This document shows, piece by piece, positions 1 through 9,171 of a stretch of 64,000 nucleotides of DNA. A program made the position numbers and the translations under genes. Position 1 is the stretch's first letter. Each line of letters starts with the position of its first letter. The stretch comes from Primorskyibacter sedentarius (GTDB lineage Bacteria > Pseudomonadota > Alphaproteobacteria > Rhodobacterales > Rhodobacteraceae): the NCBI RefSeq assembly GCF_004342065.1, contig NZ_SLZU01000012.1, forward strand, positions 62,001-126,000, read 5' to 3'. Under the pieces are notes generated by a model, which searched no databases, was not told the DNA's origin, and saw only the letters and a program-made list of their open reading frames with translations.

Positions 1-584
1 GGGGCAGGGACGTGGTTGACGATCAGGTCGAACAGCGCGGTCAGATCCTTGCGCGGTCCGTCGAGTTCGTGATCGGCCCAGCCGCTGCGGCCCGAAGCAT
101 ACATATGCGGGAAATCCAGCTGGTCATCATCGGCGTCAAGGCTGGCAAAGAGGTCAAAGCATTCGTCCAGCGCGCGGTCGGGCTCGGCATCCGGCTTGTC
201 GACCTTGTTCAGCACGACGATCGGGCGCAGGCCCAGTGCCAGCGCCTTGGAGGTCACGAATTTCGTCTGGGGCATAGGGCCTTCGGCCGCGTCCACCAGC
301 AGCACGACACCGTCAACCATCGACAGGATGCGCTCTACCTCGCCGCCAAAGTCGGCGTGGCCGGGAGTGTCGACGATGTTGATGCGGTGGTTCTTCCACT
401 CGACCGAGGTCGGCTTGGCAAAAATGGTGATGCCACGCTCACGCTCCAGATCGTTGGAATCCATCGCCCGTTCGGCAACTGCCTGATTTTCGCGGAAAGC
501 GCCCGACTGTTTCAGCAATTCGTCCACAAGCGTTGTCTTGCCGTGGTCGACGTGGGCAATGATGGCGATATTACGCAGATCCAT
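1..584 (-). CDS. typA: Translational GTPase TypA/BipA, N-terminal part
   Basis: This is a ribosome-associated GTPase of the EF-G/LepA class, involved in stress and low-temperature ribosome function. Only the first 194 codons lie in the window; the gene runs off the left edge (the family is about 605 residues). The reverse strand reads [18 protein letters not shown] at the start, giving the P-loop AHVDHGKT at residues 10-17. It is followed by the switch motif RGITI, the G3 motif DTPGH and the G4 motif NKVD, which together mark the G domain. The start at 584 is the first ATG before the P-loop and is preceded by an AAAGG-like ribosome site. The SMR exporter lies 58 bases upstream on the same strand. 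Confidence 0.96.
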   Translation of the reverse strand, partial: MDLRNIAIIAHVDHGKTTLVDELLKQSGAFRENQAVAERAMDSNDLERERGITIFAKPTSVEWKNHRINIVDTPGHADFGGEVERILSMVDGVVLLVDAAEGPMPQTKFVTSKALALGLRPIVVLNKVDKPDAEPDRALDECFDLFASLDADDDQLDFPHMYASGRSGWADHELDGPRKDLTALFDLIVNHVPA

Positions 585-642
585 TTGGAAACCTTTTCTG
601 TTCGCCCGCGCCGTACAAGTGCTGCGGGCAAAAGGCCAGCCC

Positions 643-981
643 CTAATGCGTCGCAGCCCCGGAAAACAACTGTATCACGGCAATTCCGGCCACGATAAGC
701 GACATTCCGATCACGGCCGGCCAGTCAAGCCGCTGCCCGAAGACGACAAAGCCGATCAGCGCGATCAGCAGAATGCCCAGCCCGGACCAAAGCGCATAGG
801 CGACGCCCACCGGAACGCTACGCAGGGTCAGCGCCAGAAGGTAGAAAGCCGCAGCATAGGCCACCACCACGATAGCCGAGGGCAGGGGTTTTGTGAACTG
901 CTGGCTGGCTTGCAGGGCCGTGGTCCCGATGGTTTCGGCCAGAACCGCCAGAAAGAGCGTGGCATAGGTCATGACTGTCAT
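643..981 (-). CDS. Small multidrug resistance (SMR) family transporter
   Basis: This is a 112-residue inner-membrane protein with four hydrophobic helices, the normal size and shape of EmrE/QacE/SugE exporters, which act as dimers exchanging protons for cationic drugs or guanidinium. The conserved membrane-embedded glutamate is in the first helix (LAETIGTT, E16), matching E14 of EmrE. The start at 981 is preceded by GAAAGG; a second ATG at 972 would shorten it by three residues. The substrate cannot be told from sequence: drug-type, guanidinium-type and housekeeping members look alike at this level. It sits alone between a lipoprotein gene and typA, all on the minus strand. Confidence 0.85.
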   Translation of the reverse strand: MTVMTYATLFLAVLAETIGTTALQASQQFTKPLPSAIVVVAYAAAFYLLALTLRSVPVGVAYALWSGLGILLIALIGFVVFGQRLDWPAVIGMSLIVAGIAVIQLFSGAATH

Positions 982-1306
982 GGGGGGGGCCTTTCGTTGA
1001 TCTGACTGGAACGTGACGCCAGATCACTCTTCGACCGCCGGAATTGCAAGTCAATTCACCCCGTGCGGCAACCGGCCGGGCAGTGCTTCTTGAACGGGAG
1101 CCGACAGGGCCGGATTTTAAGGCACAGGCGCGCAGGCATCTGGCTGGCGCAAGGGCGGCAGCCGGTACCGGGCACGGCTTCAGGGGGTTGGCTTTGCGGC
1201 GGCGCGTGCAGCGCTGCCCAATCCGACACGAACCTGCCATGAGCCGCGCGTCAGCCTTTGCCGATCCGATCCACTGACAGGAATCGGATCGGCGATCGGA
1301 ACAGGA
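982..1306. other. Intergenic gap with a perfect inverted repeat
   Basis: This 325-base gap lies between the lipoprotein gene and the SMR gene, both on the minus strand. I see no convincing ORF in it. It contains an 11-base perfect inverted repeat: GCCGATCCGAT at 1260-1270 and its complement at 1283-1293, with a 12-base loop. The repeat begins 14 bases past the lipoprotein stop, so it could form a hairpin at the 3' end of that mRNA, but no T-tract follows. The rest presumably holds the SMR promoter. Confidence 0.5.
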
Positions 1307-1651
1307 TCAGCCTGCACGGTTCTGGTTCTCGTTGGTATTGCGGTTCTGATTGTTGTTCTGGTTCTGGTTTTGGTTGCCGCCGCCATTCGAGTCATCGTTC
1401 GGGCTATCATCGTCGCCGTTGTCGCTGCCGTCGCTGTCTTCATGTGCGGCACCGGTTGGCGACATGGCCGTGTAGGCACAGATCGGCAGATCTGCCGTAT
1501 AGATGCCCCCGACCGGAACGTCATGCGGCCGACAGGATGGGACGCCGTATTTGTCGAAAACAGGCTCTTCCGAGATTGGTTCCGGTTTCTGCGCGCATGC
1601 TGCGAGCACGGTGAGTGATGCCGCAACCAGAGCAATGGTTTTAAGTGTCAT
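1307..1651 (-). CDS. Small lipoprotein with Asp/Ser and Asn/Gln-rich tail
   Basis: This predicted lipoprotein has 114 residues. The N-terminus MTLKTIALVAASLTVLAAC is a short charged and hydrophobic signal ending in a lipobox, with the lipidated cysteine at residue 19. The next roughly 50 residues carry two further cysteines and look folded. The last 45 residues are low complexity: a D/S/N-rich stretch and then an N/Q repeat ending in RAG. The tail is encoded by short repeated triplets, so its length may vary between strains. An AAGGGA ribosome site precedes the start. I do not recognise a family; the tail resembles flexible linkers on envelope lipoproteins rather than an enzyme. It lies between icd and the SMR gene on the same strand. 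Confidence 0.7.
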   Translation of the reverse strand: MTLKTIALVAASLTVLAACAQKPEPISEEPVFDKYGVPSCRPHDVPVGGIYTADLPICAYTAMSPTGAAHEDSDGSDNGDDDSPNDDSNGGGNQNQNQNNNQNRNTNENQNRAG

Positions 1652-1990
1652 TTTTTCAATTCCCTTTTTTTCTGCCTATCAAATCAGCGTCACATCAAAC
1701 GCGGATGGCTGCTTTGACACAAATCAATGCAGAAAATCAGACCGGCGGATGCGCCTGCCCCGGAATATGTGGGGCGCCACGCGAGGGGGCCTTGGGCGGA
1801 GACGGTGATGGCTTGAAAAAAAGGGGATGGCCGCCGGAACCGTGTGGATTGGTCGCTGCTGCAGAGGCACGCATTTTTGGACCAGTCACGACAAGGCGGC
1901 GATCAATGCGCGAGATGCCTAAATGCGGCGTAAGGCGCACATAGCGGGCAAATCACCCGCTATGCGCAATGTTTTTCGTCCTCGAAAGGC
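1652..1990. other. Intergenic gap between lipoprotein gene and icd
   Basis: This 339-base gap lies between icd and the lipoprotein gene, both on the minus strand. It holds the icd 3' hairpin (1937-1967), and its left end must carry the lipoprotein promoter and ribosome site in an A/T-rich stretch near 1640-1690. I see no credible ORF on either strand. Confidence 0.5.
1937..1967 (-). terminator. Hairpin downstream of icd
   Basis: A 12-base stem (GCACATAGCGGG at 1937-1948, CCCGCTATGCGC at 1956-1967, one wobble pair) with a 7-base loop lies 24 bases past the icd stop. There is no T-run on the icd side; the T-run is on the opposite strand. It may therefore act as an mRNA-stabilising 3' hairpin or a weak terminator. 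Confidence 0.5.
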
Positions 1991-4192
1991 TCAGCCGATG
2001 ATCGCGTTCAGCGTCGCGCTTGGACGCATGACCTCTGCGGTCTTGGATGCGTCGCCGTGGTAGTAGCCGCCCAGATCGACAGGGCTGCCCTCGGCGGCCT
2101 TGATCTCGGCCGTGATCGCCTCTTCACCCTCGGCAAGCGCCTTGGCGATGGGGGCAAAATGCGCGGCAAGATCGGCATCCTTGGACTGCGCTGCCAAAGC
2201 CTCGGCCCAATAGCGGGCGAACCAGTAATGGCTGTCGCGGTTGTCCAGCTGACCGACCTTGCGCTCTGGCGACTTGTTGGTCTCCAGCAGCTTCTGGGTG
2301 GCCACTTCAACCGCTTCGCCCATGATCTCGGCCCGGGTGTTGCCGCGGCTTTCGGCCAGGAACTTCAGCGACTCGCCAAGCGCGCAGAACTCGCCAAGGC
2401 TGTCCCAGCGCAGGTGGTTTTCTTCCATCAACTGCTGAACGTGCTTGGGGGCAGAGCCGCCAGCGCCGGTTTCGAACAGACCACCGCCATTCATCAGCTT
2501 GACGATGGACAGCATCTTGGCCGAGGTGCCCAGTTCGAGGATCGGGAACAGATCGGTCAGGTAGTCGCGCAGCACGTTGCCGGTGATGGTCACGCAGTCA
2601 TCGCCCTTGGTCATCGTCTCCAGCGTGAAACGCGTGGCTTCGCGCGGTGCCATGATCGGAATGTCGATCCCGGCCTTTTCAAGCGCGGGCTTGACGTATT
2701 TGATCAGCTCGGCGTCATGGGCACGGCTTGCATCGAGCCAGAAGGCGGCTGCACCGGTGGCCTTGGTGCGGGCGATGCCAAGCTGGATCCAATCCTCGAT
2801 CGGCGCTTTCTTGGCGGTGGCAGAGCGCCAGATGTCGCCCGCATTCACCGCGTGTTCGTGCAGCACGTCGCCATTGCCCAGAACGATCCGCACGGTGCCA
2901 GCGGCAGGTATTTCGAAAGTGGTCGGGTGGCTGCCATATTCCTCGGCCTTCTGCGCCATCAGGCCCACATTGGACACTGCGCCACAGCTGGTCGGATCGA
3001 GCGCACCGTTTTGCTTGAAGAAATTGATCGCTTCGTCATAGACCGGCGCGTAAGAGCTGTCAGGGATGCAGCATTTCGTGTCGGCCGCCTTGCCATCGGG
3101 GCCCCAGCCGATGCCGCCTGCGCGGATCACTGCGGGCATGGATGCATCGATAATGACGTCAGAGGGGACGTGCAGGTTGGTGATGCCCTTGTCGGAATTC
3201 ACCATGTAAAGCGGCGGTTTGCCTTCCAGCGCGGCCTTGAGGTCTGCCTCAAGCTCTGCATTGCCCGCGATCTTGGCTTCCAGATCGCCAATGCCCGCAT
3301 TGGGCGTCCAGCCGGTGGCTGCCACGGCATCGCCATGCTTGGCCAGGAAATCCTCAAGATAAACGGCGACGAAATGGCCAAAGATGATCGGATCGGAAAC
3401 CTTCATCATCGTGGCTTTCAGGTGCACAGAGAAGAGCACGCCCGGCTCCATGCTGGCGACTTCGGCGCGGATGAAATCACGCAGGGCGGCTGCCGACATG
3501 AAGGTGGCGTCAACGACCGTGCCTTCCTCGTAGCTCAGCCCGTCTTTCAGAACCGTCTCGGTGCCGTCTTCGGCGGTGAAGGTGATCTTGGCGGGGCCTG
3601 CCTGCGCTGCGGTGATGGTTGCGGATTTCTCGTTCGAGAAGAAATCATTGGCCGTCATAGAGGCGACATGGGTCTTGCTGTCAGCGCTCCATTTGCCCAT
3701 CGAATGCGGGTTCTGCATGGCATAGGCCTTCACCGCCTTGGCAGAGCGGCGGTCAGAGTTGCCCTCGCGCAGGACGGGGTTCACGGCAGACCCCTTGATC
3801 GCGTCATAGCGGCGCTTGATGTCTTTTTCCGTGTCCGTTTGCGGGTCTGCGGGATAGTCGGGCAGGGCATAGCCTTGCTCTTGCAGCTCTTTGATGGCCG
3901 CGTTCAACTGCGGCTGCGAGGCCGAGATGTTGGGCAGCTTGATGACGTTCGCGGCCGGTTGCTTTACCAGCTGGCCCAGTTCCGCCAGATCGTCCGAGAC
4001 GCGCTGTGCTTCGGTCAGGAATTCGGGAAAGGCCGAAAGGACGCGCGCGGCAACCGAGATGTTGCGCGTCTCGACGTCGATATCGGCGGCCTTGGCAAAG
4101 GACCGGATGATCGGCAGCAGCGACGCGCTTGCCAGTTCCGGGGCCTCGTCCACGATGGTGTAGATGATATCGGGTGTTTCTGAATTCGCCAT
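1991..4192 (-). CDS. icd: NADP-dependent isocitrate dehydrogenase, monomeric type
   Basis: This cytoplasmic TCA-cycle enzyme oxidises isocitrate to 2-oxoglutarate and CO2 and makes NADPH. At 733 residues it matches the monomeric family of about 740 residues (Azotobacter and Corynebacterium type), unlike the dimeric enzyme of about 410. Family blocks seen include LREGNSDRR (residues 141-149), the substrate-site region [16 protein letters not shown], and the C-terminal [17 protein letters not shown] place the start at 4192 (MANSETPD) because the longer frame to 4285 adds 31 residues with no similarity and a poor ribosome site, whereas GGAGACGG precedes 4192. It is monocistronic, with a TauE/SafE gene 228 bases upstream and a 3' hairpin. 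Confidence 0.96.
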   Translation of the reverse strand: MANSETPDIIYTIVDEAPELASASLLPIIRSFAKAADIDVETRNISVAARVLSAFPEFLTEAQRVSDDLAELGQLVKQPAANVIKLPNISASQPQLNAAIKELQEQGYALPDYPADPQTDTEKDIKRRYDAIKGSAVNPVLREGNSDRRSAKAVKAYAMQNPHSMGKWSADSKTHVASMTANDFFSNEKSATITAAQAGPAKITFTAEDGTETVLKDGLSYEEGTVVDATFMSAAALRDFIRAEVASMEPGVLFSVHLKATMMKVSDPIIFGHFVAVYLEDFLAKHGDAVAATGWTPNAGIGDLEAKIAGNAELEADLKAALEGKPPLYMVNSDKGITNLHVPSDVIIDASMPAVIRAGGIGWGPDGKAADTKCCIPDSSYAPVYDEAINFFKQNGALDPTSCGAVSNVGLMAQKAEEYGSHPTTFEIPAAGTVRIVLGNGDVLHEHAVNAGDIWRSATAKKAPIEDWIQLGIARTKATGAAAFWLDASRAHDAELIKYVKPALEKAGIDIPIMAPREATRFTLETMTKGDDCVTITGNVLRDYLTDLFPILELGTSAKMLSIVKLMNGGGLFETGAGGSAPKHVQQLMEENHLRWDSLGEFCALGESLKFLAESRGNTRAEIMGEAVEVATQKLLETNKSPERKVGQLDNRDSHYWFARYWAEALAAQSKDADLAAHFAPIAKALAEGEEAITAEIKAAEGSPVDLGGYYHGDASKTAEVMRPSATLNAIIG

Positions 4193-4420
4193 GATGTCAG
4201 CCGTCTCCGCATTCTGATCGGGCGAGCCTGGGCAATAATGGCAGCGCCCGGATACACGCGGCGGGAAGACACGCAGGGCATCCACGGTCCCCGTTTCCGC
4301 GTAGTTGCGTGTCGCCTAGAACAGCCGACCCATCGTGTCAATGCGCTCTGCATACTATGGCGTACAATGGGCGCAAACAGTGGCGATCTGCCGCGTCACA
4401 AAGCATTTTCGCAGGCCGGA

Positions 4421-5212
4421 TCAGGCCCAGCCAAGCATGCCGGTGACGCCGTCGTAGATCAGCTTGGCCGAAACAAGCGCAACCATGACATACATGATCG
4501 GATAGAAGATCTCTGCCCGCATCCGTTTGACAATTGCCGCGCCAAGAAATGTCGACACAAGGGCGATCGGCAGCAGGGTCAGCGCAGACCAAAGCGAGCG
4601 GGAGGTGAATTCGCCCAATGCGGCATAGGGCAGAACCTTGATCGCGTTCATCACGGAAAAGAAAATCACCGACGTCCCGGTGAATACTTTCGGGTCAAGC
4701 CGCAGCGGCATGGCGTAGACTTGGAACGGCGGCCCGCCGGCATGGGCCACGAAGCTGGTGAAGCCTGCAAACGTGCCAAAGACTGCCGCAAGCGGGCGGT
4801 TCTGCCGTGCAGCCCTCCTTGCCGTGCCACCGCGCGCAGCAATCGCCGTGCGGATGACGAAAAGCAGCGCCACGAGCCCGACCACAAGCCGCACGAAGTC
4901 GTCCGAGGTGATCGACACGGCAGAGGCACCGACAGCGATTCCCAAGATGCCTGCAGGCAGCATGTCGAGCAGCAGTTGCTTGTCGTAATAGCCGCGCCAC
5001 GCCCAGAGGCTGATCGCATCCATCGCCAGCAGCACCGGCAAGAGAAGCGCCGCCGCTTGCATCGGGGGCATGACAAAGGCCAGCAGCGGGACCGCGATCA
5101 GCGCCATCGCGCCGCCCAGCCCCCCTTTGGACAGACCGACCAGTGCCACCGCCACCACGCCCAGAAGAAAAGTTTGCAGATCGGTGAAATAGGTCAGTGC
5201 AGCAAAGGTCAT
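4421..5212 (-). CDS. TauE/SafE (TSUP) family sulfite/anion exporter
   Basis: This inner-membrane permease of 263 residues has about eight hydrophobic segments arranged as two repeats, the pattern of the TSUP family that exports sulfite, sulfoacetate or related organosulfur anions. The glycine-rich N-terminal repeat GLSKGGLGGAMALIAVPLLAF and the mid-protein repeat FAGFTSFVAHAGGPPFQVYAMPL are typical. Nothing nearby is a sulfur-catabolic gene, so the anion it carries cannot be inferred. It lies upstream of icd but 228 bases away, so co-transcription is uncertain. Confidence 0.85.
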   Translation of the reverse strand: MTFAALTYFTDLQTFLLGVVAVALVGLSKGGLGGAMALIAVPLLAFVMPPMQAAALLLPVLLAMDAISLWAWRGYYDKQLLLDMLPAGILGIAVGASAVSITSDDFVRLVVGLVALLFVIRTAIAARGGTARRAARQNRPLAAVFGTFAGFTSFVAHAGGPPFQVYAMPLRLDPKVFTGTSVIFFSVMNAIKVLPYAALGEFTSRSLWSALTLLPIALVSTFLGAAIVKRMRAEIFYPIMYVMVALVSAKLIYDGVTGMLGWA

Positions 5213-5367
5213 CAGTCATCCTGTAGAACCCGGCCACACGCCCGGGCTGGGGGCGCAGATCAGCGCCCTGTCAATTGGCTTGGTCGAATAGGGAAACTAT
5301 CGGGACGCCTTTCCCGCGATCATGCCCTTGCGGCAACTTGACCGGAAATACGGGTCAGTGCAAGGGG

Positions 5368-6438
5368 TTACAGAGCGACGAGGTGATTGTCCCAGCTCAG
5401 CCCGGAAAAGCTGGCGAGCGGTTCGACGCTGGTTGACAGGCGTATGACGCCCCCCAACCCATCGGTTGCAACAAGCCCGCGAGCGGCAGGGGCAAGACCG
5501 CACACATCGGCCCGCGTCAGGCTTTGAACAGCGTCGGAGCCGACGTTGAAGCGGTGCACCCGGCCCCCACGCGGCGAGGTGATGGCAACATCCGCGCCGG
5601 TCCGGCTGAAGGCGACGCTGCCCGCGTAGCCTTGCATCGCCATCTGTTCCGCCAGATCGGCGGAAAGCAGACGCGGGGCAGCACCGCGTTTGTGCAGTCC
5701 AAGCAGCGGCACCGGATCCGACACATCGCCCTGCCATTGCATCGCAAAGGCGACGGTGCCATCTGCTGCGCGCGCCAGATGCCGGATCGAATTCAGGTGC
5801 AGATCCTCTTCCAGTACGACCTCTTCCAGAAGCGTGCCATCCGGCGCGACATAGGCCAGACTTGGCCGCATCTCGGGGACGTTCAGCTTATCTCGTCCGT
5901 GGTCGGGATGCGTGCGTATGCCGCCATTCGCCACGATCAGCACATCATCGGGCGTGCTGAGGATCTCGTGCGGGCCGATGCCATGGCTGGCAATTTCGCC
6001 AATCCGCTCATAGCCGCGCTTGCGCGACCAAAGCCCGATCCGCCCTGCGCCGCTCTCGATCTCGTTCTCGGTCGTGCAAAGGATGTCACCCCCGGCGATG
6101 AATGCGCCGTGACCGTAGAAATGCCGCCCTTGCGGGCTTTGCAGCCGGTGGGTCACCGCGCCCGATACGCAATCTATCACCAGCGCAAATGCTCCCGGAC
6201 GGCGGGCAAAGGCCACGGCCTCTGGCGCGGTGGGATGCGCTGCGGCGGCGTGGCCACGGGTGGGCAGAGGGATGCGGAACCGTTCGGCGCCATCCTGCGC
6301 CAGACCGATCAGCAGGTAGGCACCGCTGCTGTCCCGCGCGGCGCCCAGCCAGGCCGGATCACCGGCATCTGCCCAGCTAAGCCGTGGGGCGCTGGCCGCG
6401 GCAAGCAGACTGCCAAGGAAAGCGCGGCGCGGGATCAT
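5368..6438 (-). CDS. DUF1513 family exported protein (putative beta-propeller)
   Basis: This 356-residue protein begins MIPRRAFLGSLLAAASAP, a twin-arginine-like signal, so it is probably exported folded to the periplasm. The body consists of repeating beta-rich blocks as in DUF1513 proteins, which are predicted beta-propellers. Genes of this family are regularly found at the end of imelysin/dihaem-oxidoreductase clusters, as here. Its stop-to-start spacing to the imelysin gene is 3 bases, so it is the last gene of that operon. No enzymatic residues are known for the family. A role in periplasmic iron handling is inferred only from context. Confidence 0.8.
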   Translation of the reverse strand: MIPRRAFLGSLLAAASAPRLSWADAGDPAWLGAARDSSGAYLLIGLAQDGAERFRIPLPTRGHAAAAHPTAPEAVAFARRPGAFALVIDCVSGAVTHRLQSPQGRHFYGHGAFIAGGDILCTTENEIESGAGRIGLWSRKRGYERIGEIASHGIGPHEILSTPDDVLIVANGGIRTHPDHGRDKLNVPEMRPSLAYVAPDGTLLEEVVLEEDLHLNSIRHLARAADGTVAFAMQWQGDVSDPVPLLGLHKRGAAPRLLSADLAEQMAMQGYAGSVAFSRTGADVAITSPRGGRVHRFNVGSDAVQSLTRADVCGLAPAARGLVATDGLGGVIRLSTSVEPLASFSGLSWDNHLVAL

Positions 6439-6441
6439 CGC

Positions 6442-7431
6442 TCAGTCGCCATCGGTCGCGTTGAACCCGGCAGAGACGCCAAGGGGCACGCCGACCTCGT
6501 TACTGACGGCAGGCAGGATCGCCTTGATCCGCTGTTGCAGGATCTCCGCCTTCAGGCGCGCTTGCGGGTCCTCGACCCCGGCAAAAACCGGATCATCCAG
6601 CTCTCGCGCCGCACCAAGCGCCGCCTGGAAGGCGGCATCTGTCTGCGGCGTCGGCCCGTCCGCCAGTGCATGGGCAAAGCTGTTCAGCGCCTCCAGCGAC
6701 AGGATCACGTTGCGCAGCGACCGGCCAGATCGGTGCGCCTCTGCCCGTGTCGGGCGCGGACGGTCGAACGTGCCAAGAGGGCGGCCAATCCGCTGATCCG
6801 CGTTGAACTCGATCCCTGTCGTGAGAGAGGTATACAGCGCCTGTGCGGCTTCGGATTCTGTCAGGAAAGTGGCGTTGCCTTCGGCCCCGGCGCTTGTCAC
6901 GACCTGCGCGAAATCTGTGCGCCATTCCTTATCAATCGCCTGTGCCATTGCCGCCAGATCAACGCTAAGTGCCTGCGCGAACTTGCAACTGTAACTCTCT
7001 TTTATATAACCAGAAAGCTGGGGTTCGAACAGCAATCGTTCGAGCGCGGACAGGCCGCGCCCGGCGATGGAAACCTCGGCAAAGCTTGCAGGGTCTTCAA
7101 CAGCCAAGTCCTCATCGGCGATCAGCCCGGCGACGGTACGGGGCACCATGCCGCGTGTATCCGGCCAGAAAGAGATCGCGAGCACGCGGCCATCTTCCTC
7201 AACCGGGCCGAAGCGCAGATGCGCCAGCCCCATCCACGCATCATATGTTGCGTGAAAGTCGTCCTGCAAGGCATTGGCTGTGCAGTCATTCAATGCGGCC
7301 TCCGCAAGCGCGCCCGAAGCGTCGGAAAACTGCGCTGTGGCTGGCAGGATATGGTCGCGCACCGCCTCGGGCACGCCTGCAAGGGCGGGGTTGGCGAGTA
7401 AGGCAAGGGCTAGAACAACACGCATCGTCAC
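6442..7431 (-). CDS. Imelysin-family periplasmic protein (second copy)
   Basis: This 329-residue secreted protein has a signal peptide (first ~18 residues, ending near ANPALA) and an alpha-helical imelysin-like body. Imelysins (peptidase family M75, IrpA, EfeO) are iron-regulated periplasmic or surface proteins. The hallmark GxHxxE motif is degenerate here: the matching stretch reads GLSALE (residues 126-131), with no histidine, so metal binding would differ from IrpA. Its start overlaps the stop of the dihaem protein by 4 bases (7428-7431), showing translational coupling. It is clearly a paralogue rather than a duplicate of the upstream 418-residue imelysin. Confidence 0.85.
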   Translation of the reverse strand: MTMRVVLALALLANPALAGVPEAVRDHILPATAQFSDASGALAEAALNDCTANALQDDFHATYDAWMGLAHLRFGPVEEDGRVLAISFWPDTRGMVPRTVAGLIADEDLAVEDPASFAEVSIAGRGLSALERLLFEPQLSGYIKESYSCKFAQALSVDLAAMAQAIDKEWRTDFAQVVTSAGAEGNATFLTESEAAQALYTSLTTGIEFNADQRIGRPLGTFDRPRPTRAEAHRSGRSLRNVILSLEALNSFAHALADGPTPQTDAAFQAALGAARELDDPVFAGVEDPQARLKAEILQQRIKAILPAVSNEVGVPLGVSAGFNATDGD

Positions 7432-9002
7432 AGGCTTTCCAAAAAACGTATCAGGGCGTCACGGTCAGTTTTCGGCATATCCATTACGGAGTCCCTGGCA
7501 GCTTCGGCCTCGCCACCATGCCAGAGGATCGCTTCGAGCAGGGTTCGGGCGCGTCCGTCATGCAAATAAGCCTCTGTGCCGCTGACCTGTCTGGTCAACC
7601 CTATGCCCCAAAGCGGTGCGGTCCGCCACTCCCGGCCGGTCGCACGCAATTCGGGACGGTTGTCGGCCAGACCGTCCCCCATGTCATGCAGCAGCATATC
7701 CGTATACGGCCAGATCAGCTGAAAGCTCTGCTCTGGCTGGTCGTTCAGGCGGGCGGTCACGAATTTCGGTTGATGACAGGACGCACAGCCAGTGACATGG
7801 AAGATCTCCTTGCCGCGCAGGACCTGCGGGTCGTCAATATCGCGGCGTGCAGGAACGCCCAGGTTCCGGCTGTAGAAGGTGACGAGGTCAAGCCCCTCGG
7901 CGTCGATCTCTGTCACGCGGTCGTCATCATCCCCATGCGGCCCCGCGATGCAGGCATCCTGGCGCGCGGTGCAATCGCCGGACGCGTCGGGAAAGAGCGG
8001 GTTGGAGATGCCGATATCGCCCGCAAAAGCGCTTGCGGCCTGCTCTCGCACCGAAGGGTTGCCGGCCTTCCAGCCGAAGCGGCCCAGCATTGGCCGGTCA
8101 TGCTCCACCGACCAGACGATCTGCGCCTTGCCGGAAATTCCGTCGCCGTCGGCATCATCCGGGTCTGCGAGGGCAAGGATATCTTCGACCGGGATGGCTT
8201 CCAGAAGGCCCAGACCAATCATCTGCGGGGTCAGCCGGGGCGAGATCTGAATATCGGGCGAGGGCGCCCCATAAGCGGCATCAACGATTGCGTAGCTGGG
8301 GTTGCGCAGCGTGACCACCTCGCCGTCGGCCAGTGTCACGGGGCGCTCAGTATAGGTGACCTGCATCTGCGCCTCGGCGGCATGGCCGGGCACGGCAAAG
8401 TCCTGAAGCTGCCCGCCATAAACGGGATCGGGCCGCGTGCGGGGCGTCGTGTCGCCCAGCCCGGCGAGATAGGTTTCGATCTTTGACGGCTCTGCATCGG
8501 TGGGCACGGAAAGCCGCAGGAACATCGAAACGTTGCTGTCTTCCGGGCCGTCGGGCGTGTGGCCGCGCCCATCCTTGAGGTGGCATCGCTGGCAGGACCG
8601 CGCGTTATAGACCGGCCCCAGCCCATCCGACGCCTTGGTTGACGAGGGCGACGAGACCCAGAGCTTCTTGAACAACCCGTTGCCGAGTTTGAAGTCCAGC
8701 TCTTTCTCGAAGCTCATGTTGCCGGACGGGTCCGAGAACGCATCCGCCGTGTCCCGCGCACGCACCGTGGCCGCACCGCCGGGATGGGCCTCGAACGGCT
8801 CGGGGGCGGTGAAATCTGTGGCCGGGGCGGTGACACCTGCGATGCGCGCGCGTTCTTCATCAGTGCGGGGCAGGGCGTTCAATACCGGGTGGGACAGATC
8901 ATTCGCGATTGAATCCTGATCCACCGCGCCTGCCGCGAATGGCGCAAGCAGGGCGGAACTGAAGATCATTATCCGCAGGGGGAGCAAATATTTGGGACGC
9001 AT
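7428..9002 (-). CDS. Dihaem oxidoreductase (DHOR/thiol oxidoreductase-like, DUF1111)
   Basis: This 524-residue exported c-type cytochrome has an N-terminal signal and two haem-binding motifs, CQRCH (residues 137-141) and CASCH (406-410). The C-terminal block YLHDGRARTLLEAILWHGGEA is shared with MauG/CcpA-like dihaem enzymes. The family is annotated as di-haem oxidoreductase or putative thiol oxidoreductase; its substrate is not settled. It lies between two imelysin genes in an arrangement known from many Gram-negative bacteria and linked to iron uptake. I infer a redox role, perhaps iron reduction or oxidation at the cell surface. A hairpin separates it from the upstream imelysin gene. Confidence 0.9.
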   Translation of the reverse strand: MRPKYLLPLRIMIFSSALLAPFAAGAVDQDSIANDLSHPVLNALPRTDEERARIAGVTAPATDFTAPEPFEAHPGGAATVRARDTADAFSDPSGNMSFEKELDFKLGNGLFKKLWVSSPSSTKASDGLGPVYNARSCQRCHLKDGRGHTPDGPEDSNVSMFLRLSVPTDAEPSKIETYLAGLGDTTPRTRPDPVYGGQLQDFAVPGHAAEAQMQVTYTERPVTLADGEVVTLRNPSYAIVDAAYGAPSPDIQISPRLTPQMIGLGLLEAIPVEDILALADPDDADGDGISGKAQIVWSVEHDRPMLGRFGWKAGNPSVREQAASAFAGDIGISNPLFPDASGDCTARQDACIAGPHGDDDDRVTEIDAEGLDLVTFYSRNLGVPARRDIDDPQVLRGKEIFHVTGCASCHQPKFVTARLNDQPEQSFQLIWPYTDMLLHDMGDGLADNRPELRATGREWRTAPLWGIGLTRQVSGTEAYLHDGRARTLLEAILWHGGEAEAARDSVMDMPKTDRDALIRFLESL

Positions 9003-9131
9003 CTTGAACTCCGGCTTGGAAAGGTCGTGCCACTCTTTCCTGACTGCTTCAAACGGAAAAAACTTCCAGCCCCTGCGACATCCTGCGCGCGGTATGCGCC
9101 GGCCGTGGCGCCGCTACATCGGTAAGAAATG

Positions 9132-9154
9132 GGGCCCCGGCGTAACCGGAGCCC
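9132..9154 (-). terminator. Hairpin between the irpA-like and dihaem genes
   Basis: A 9-base stem (GGGCCCCGG at 9132-9140, CCGGAGCCC at 9146-9154, one wobble pair) with a 5-base loop lies 17 bases past the imelysin stop. On the minus strand it is followed by ATTTCTT. It probably acts as a partial terminator that lowers expression of the three downstream genes relative to the first. Confidence 0.55.
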
Positions 9155-9171
9155 GTCGCGAATTGACCGGG

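Noticed and set aside
2057-4183. A 708-residue plus-strand ORF opposite icd
   Set aside because: It is a shadow of the icd coding strand, with no ribosome site and no family features.
7010-7050. GGTTCGAAC-like sequence suggesting a tRNA T-arm
   Set aside because: It lies within the imelysin coding sequence and no cloverleaf can be drawn around it.
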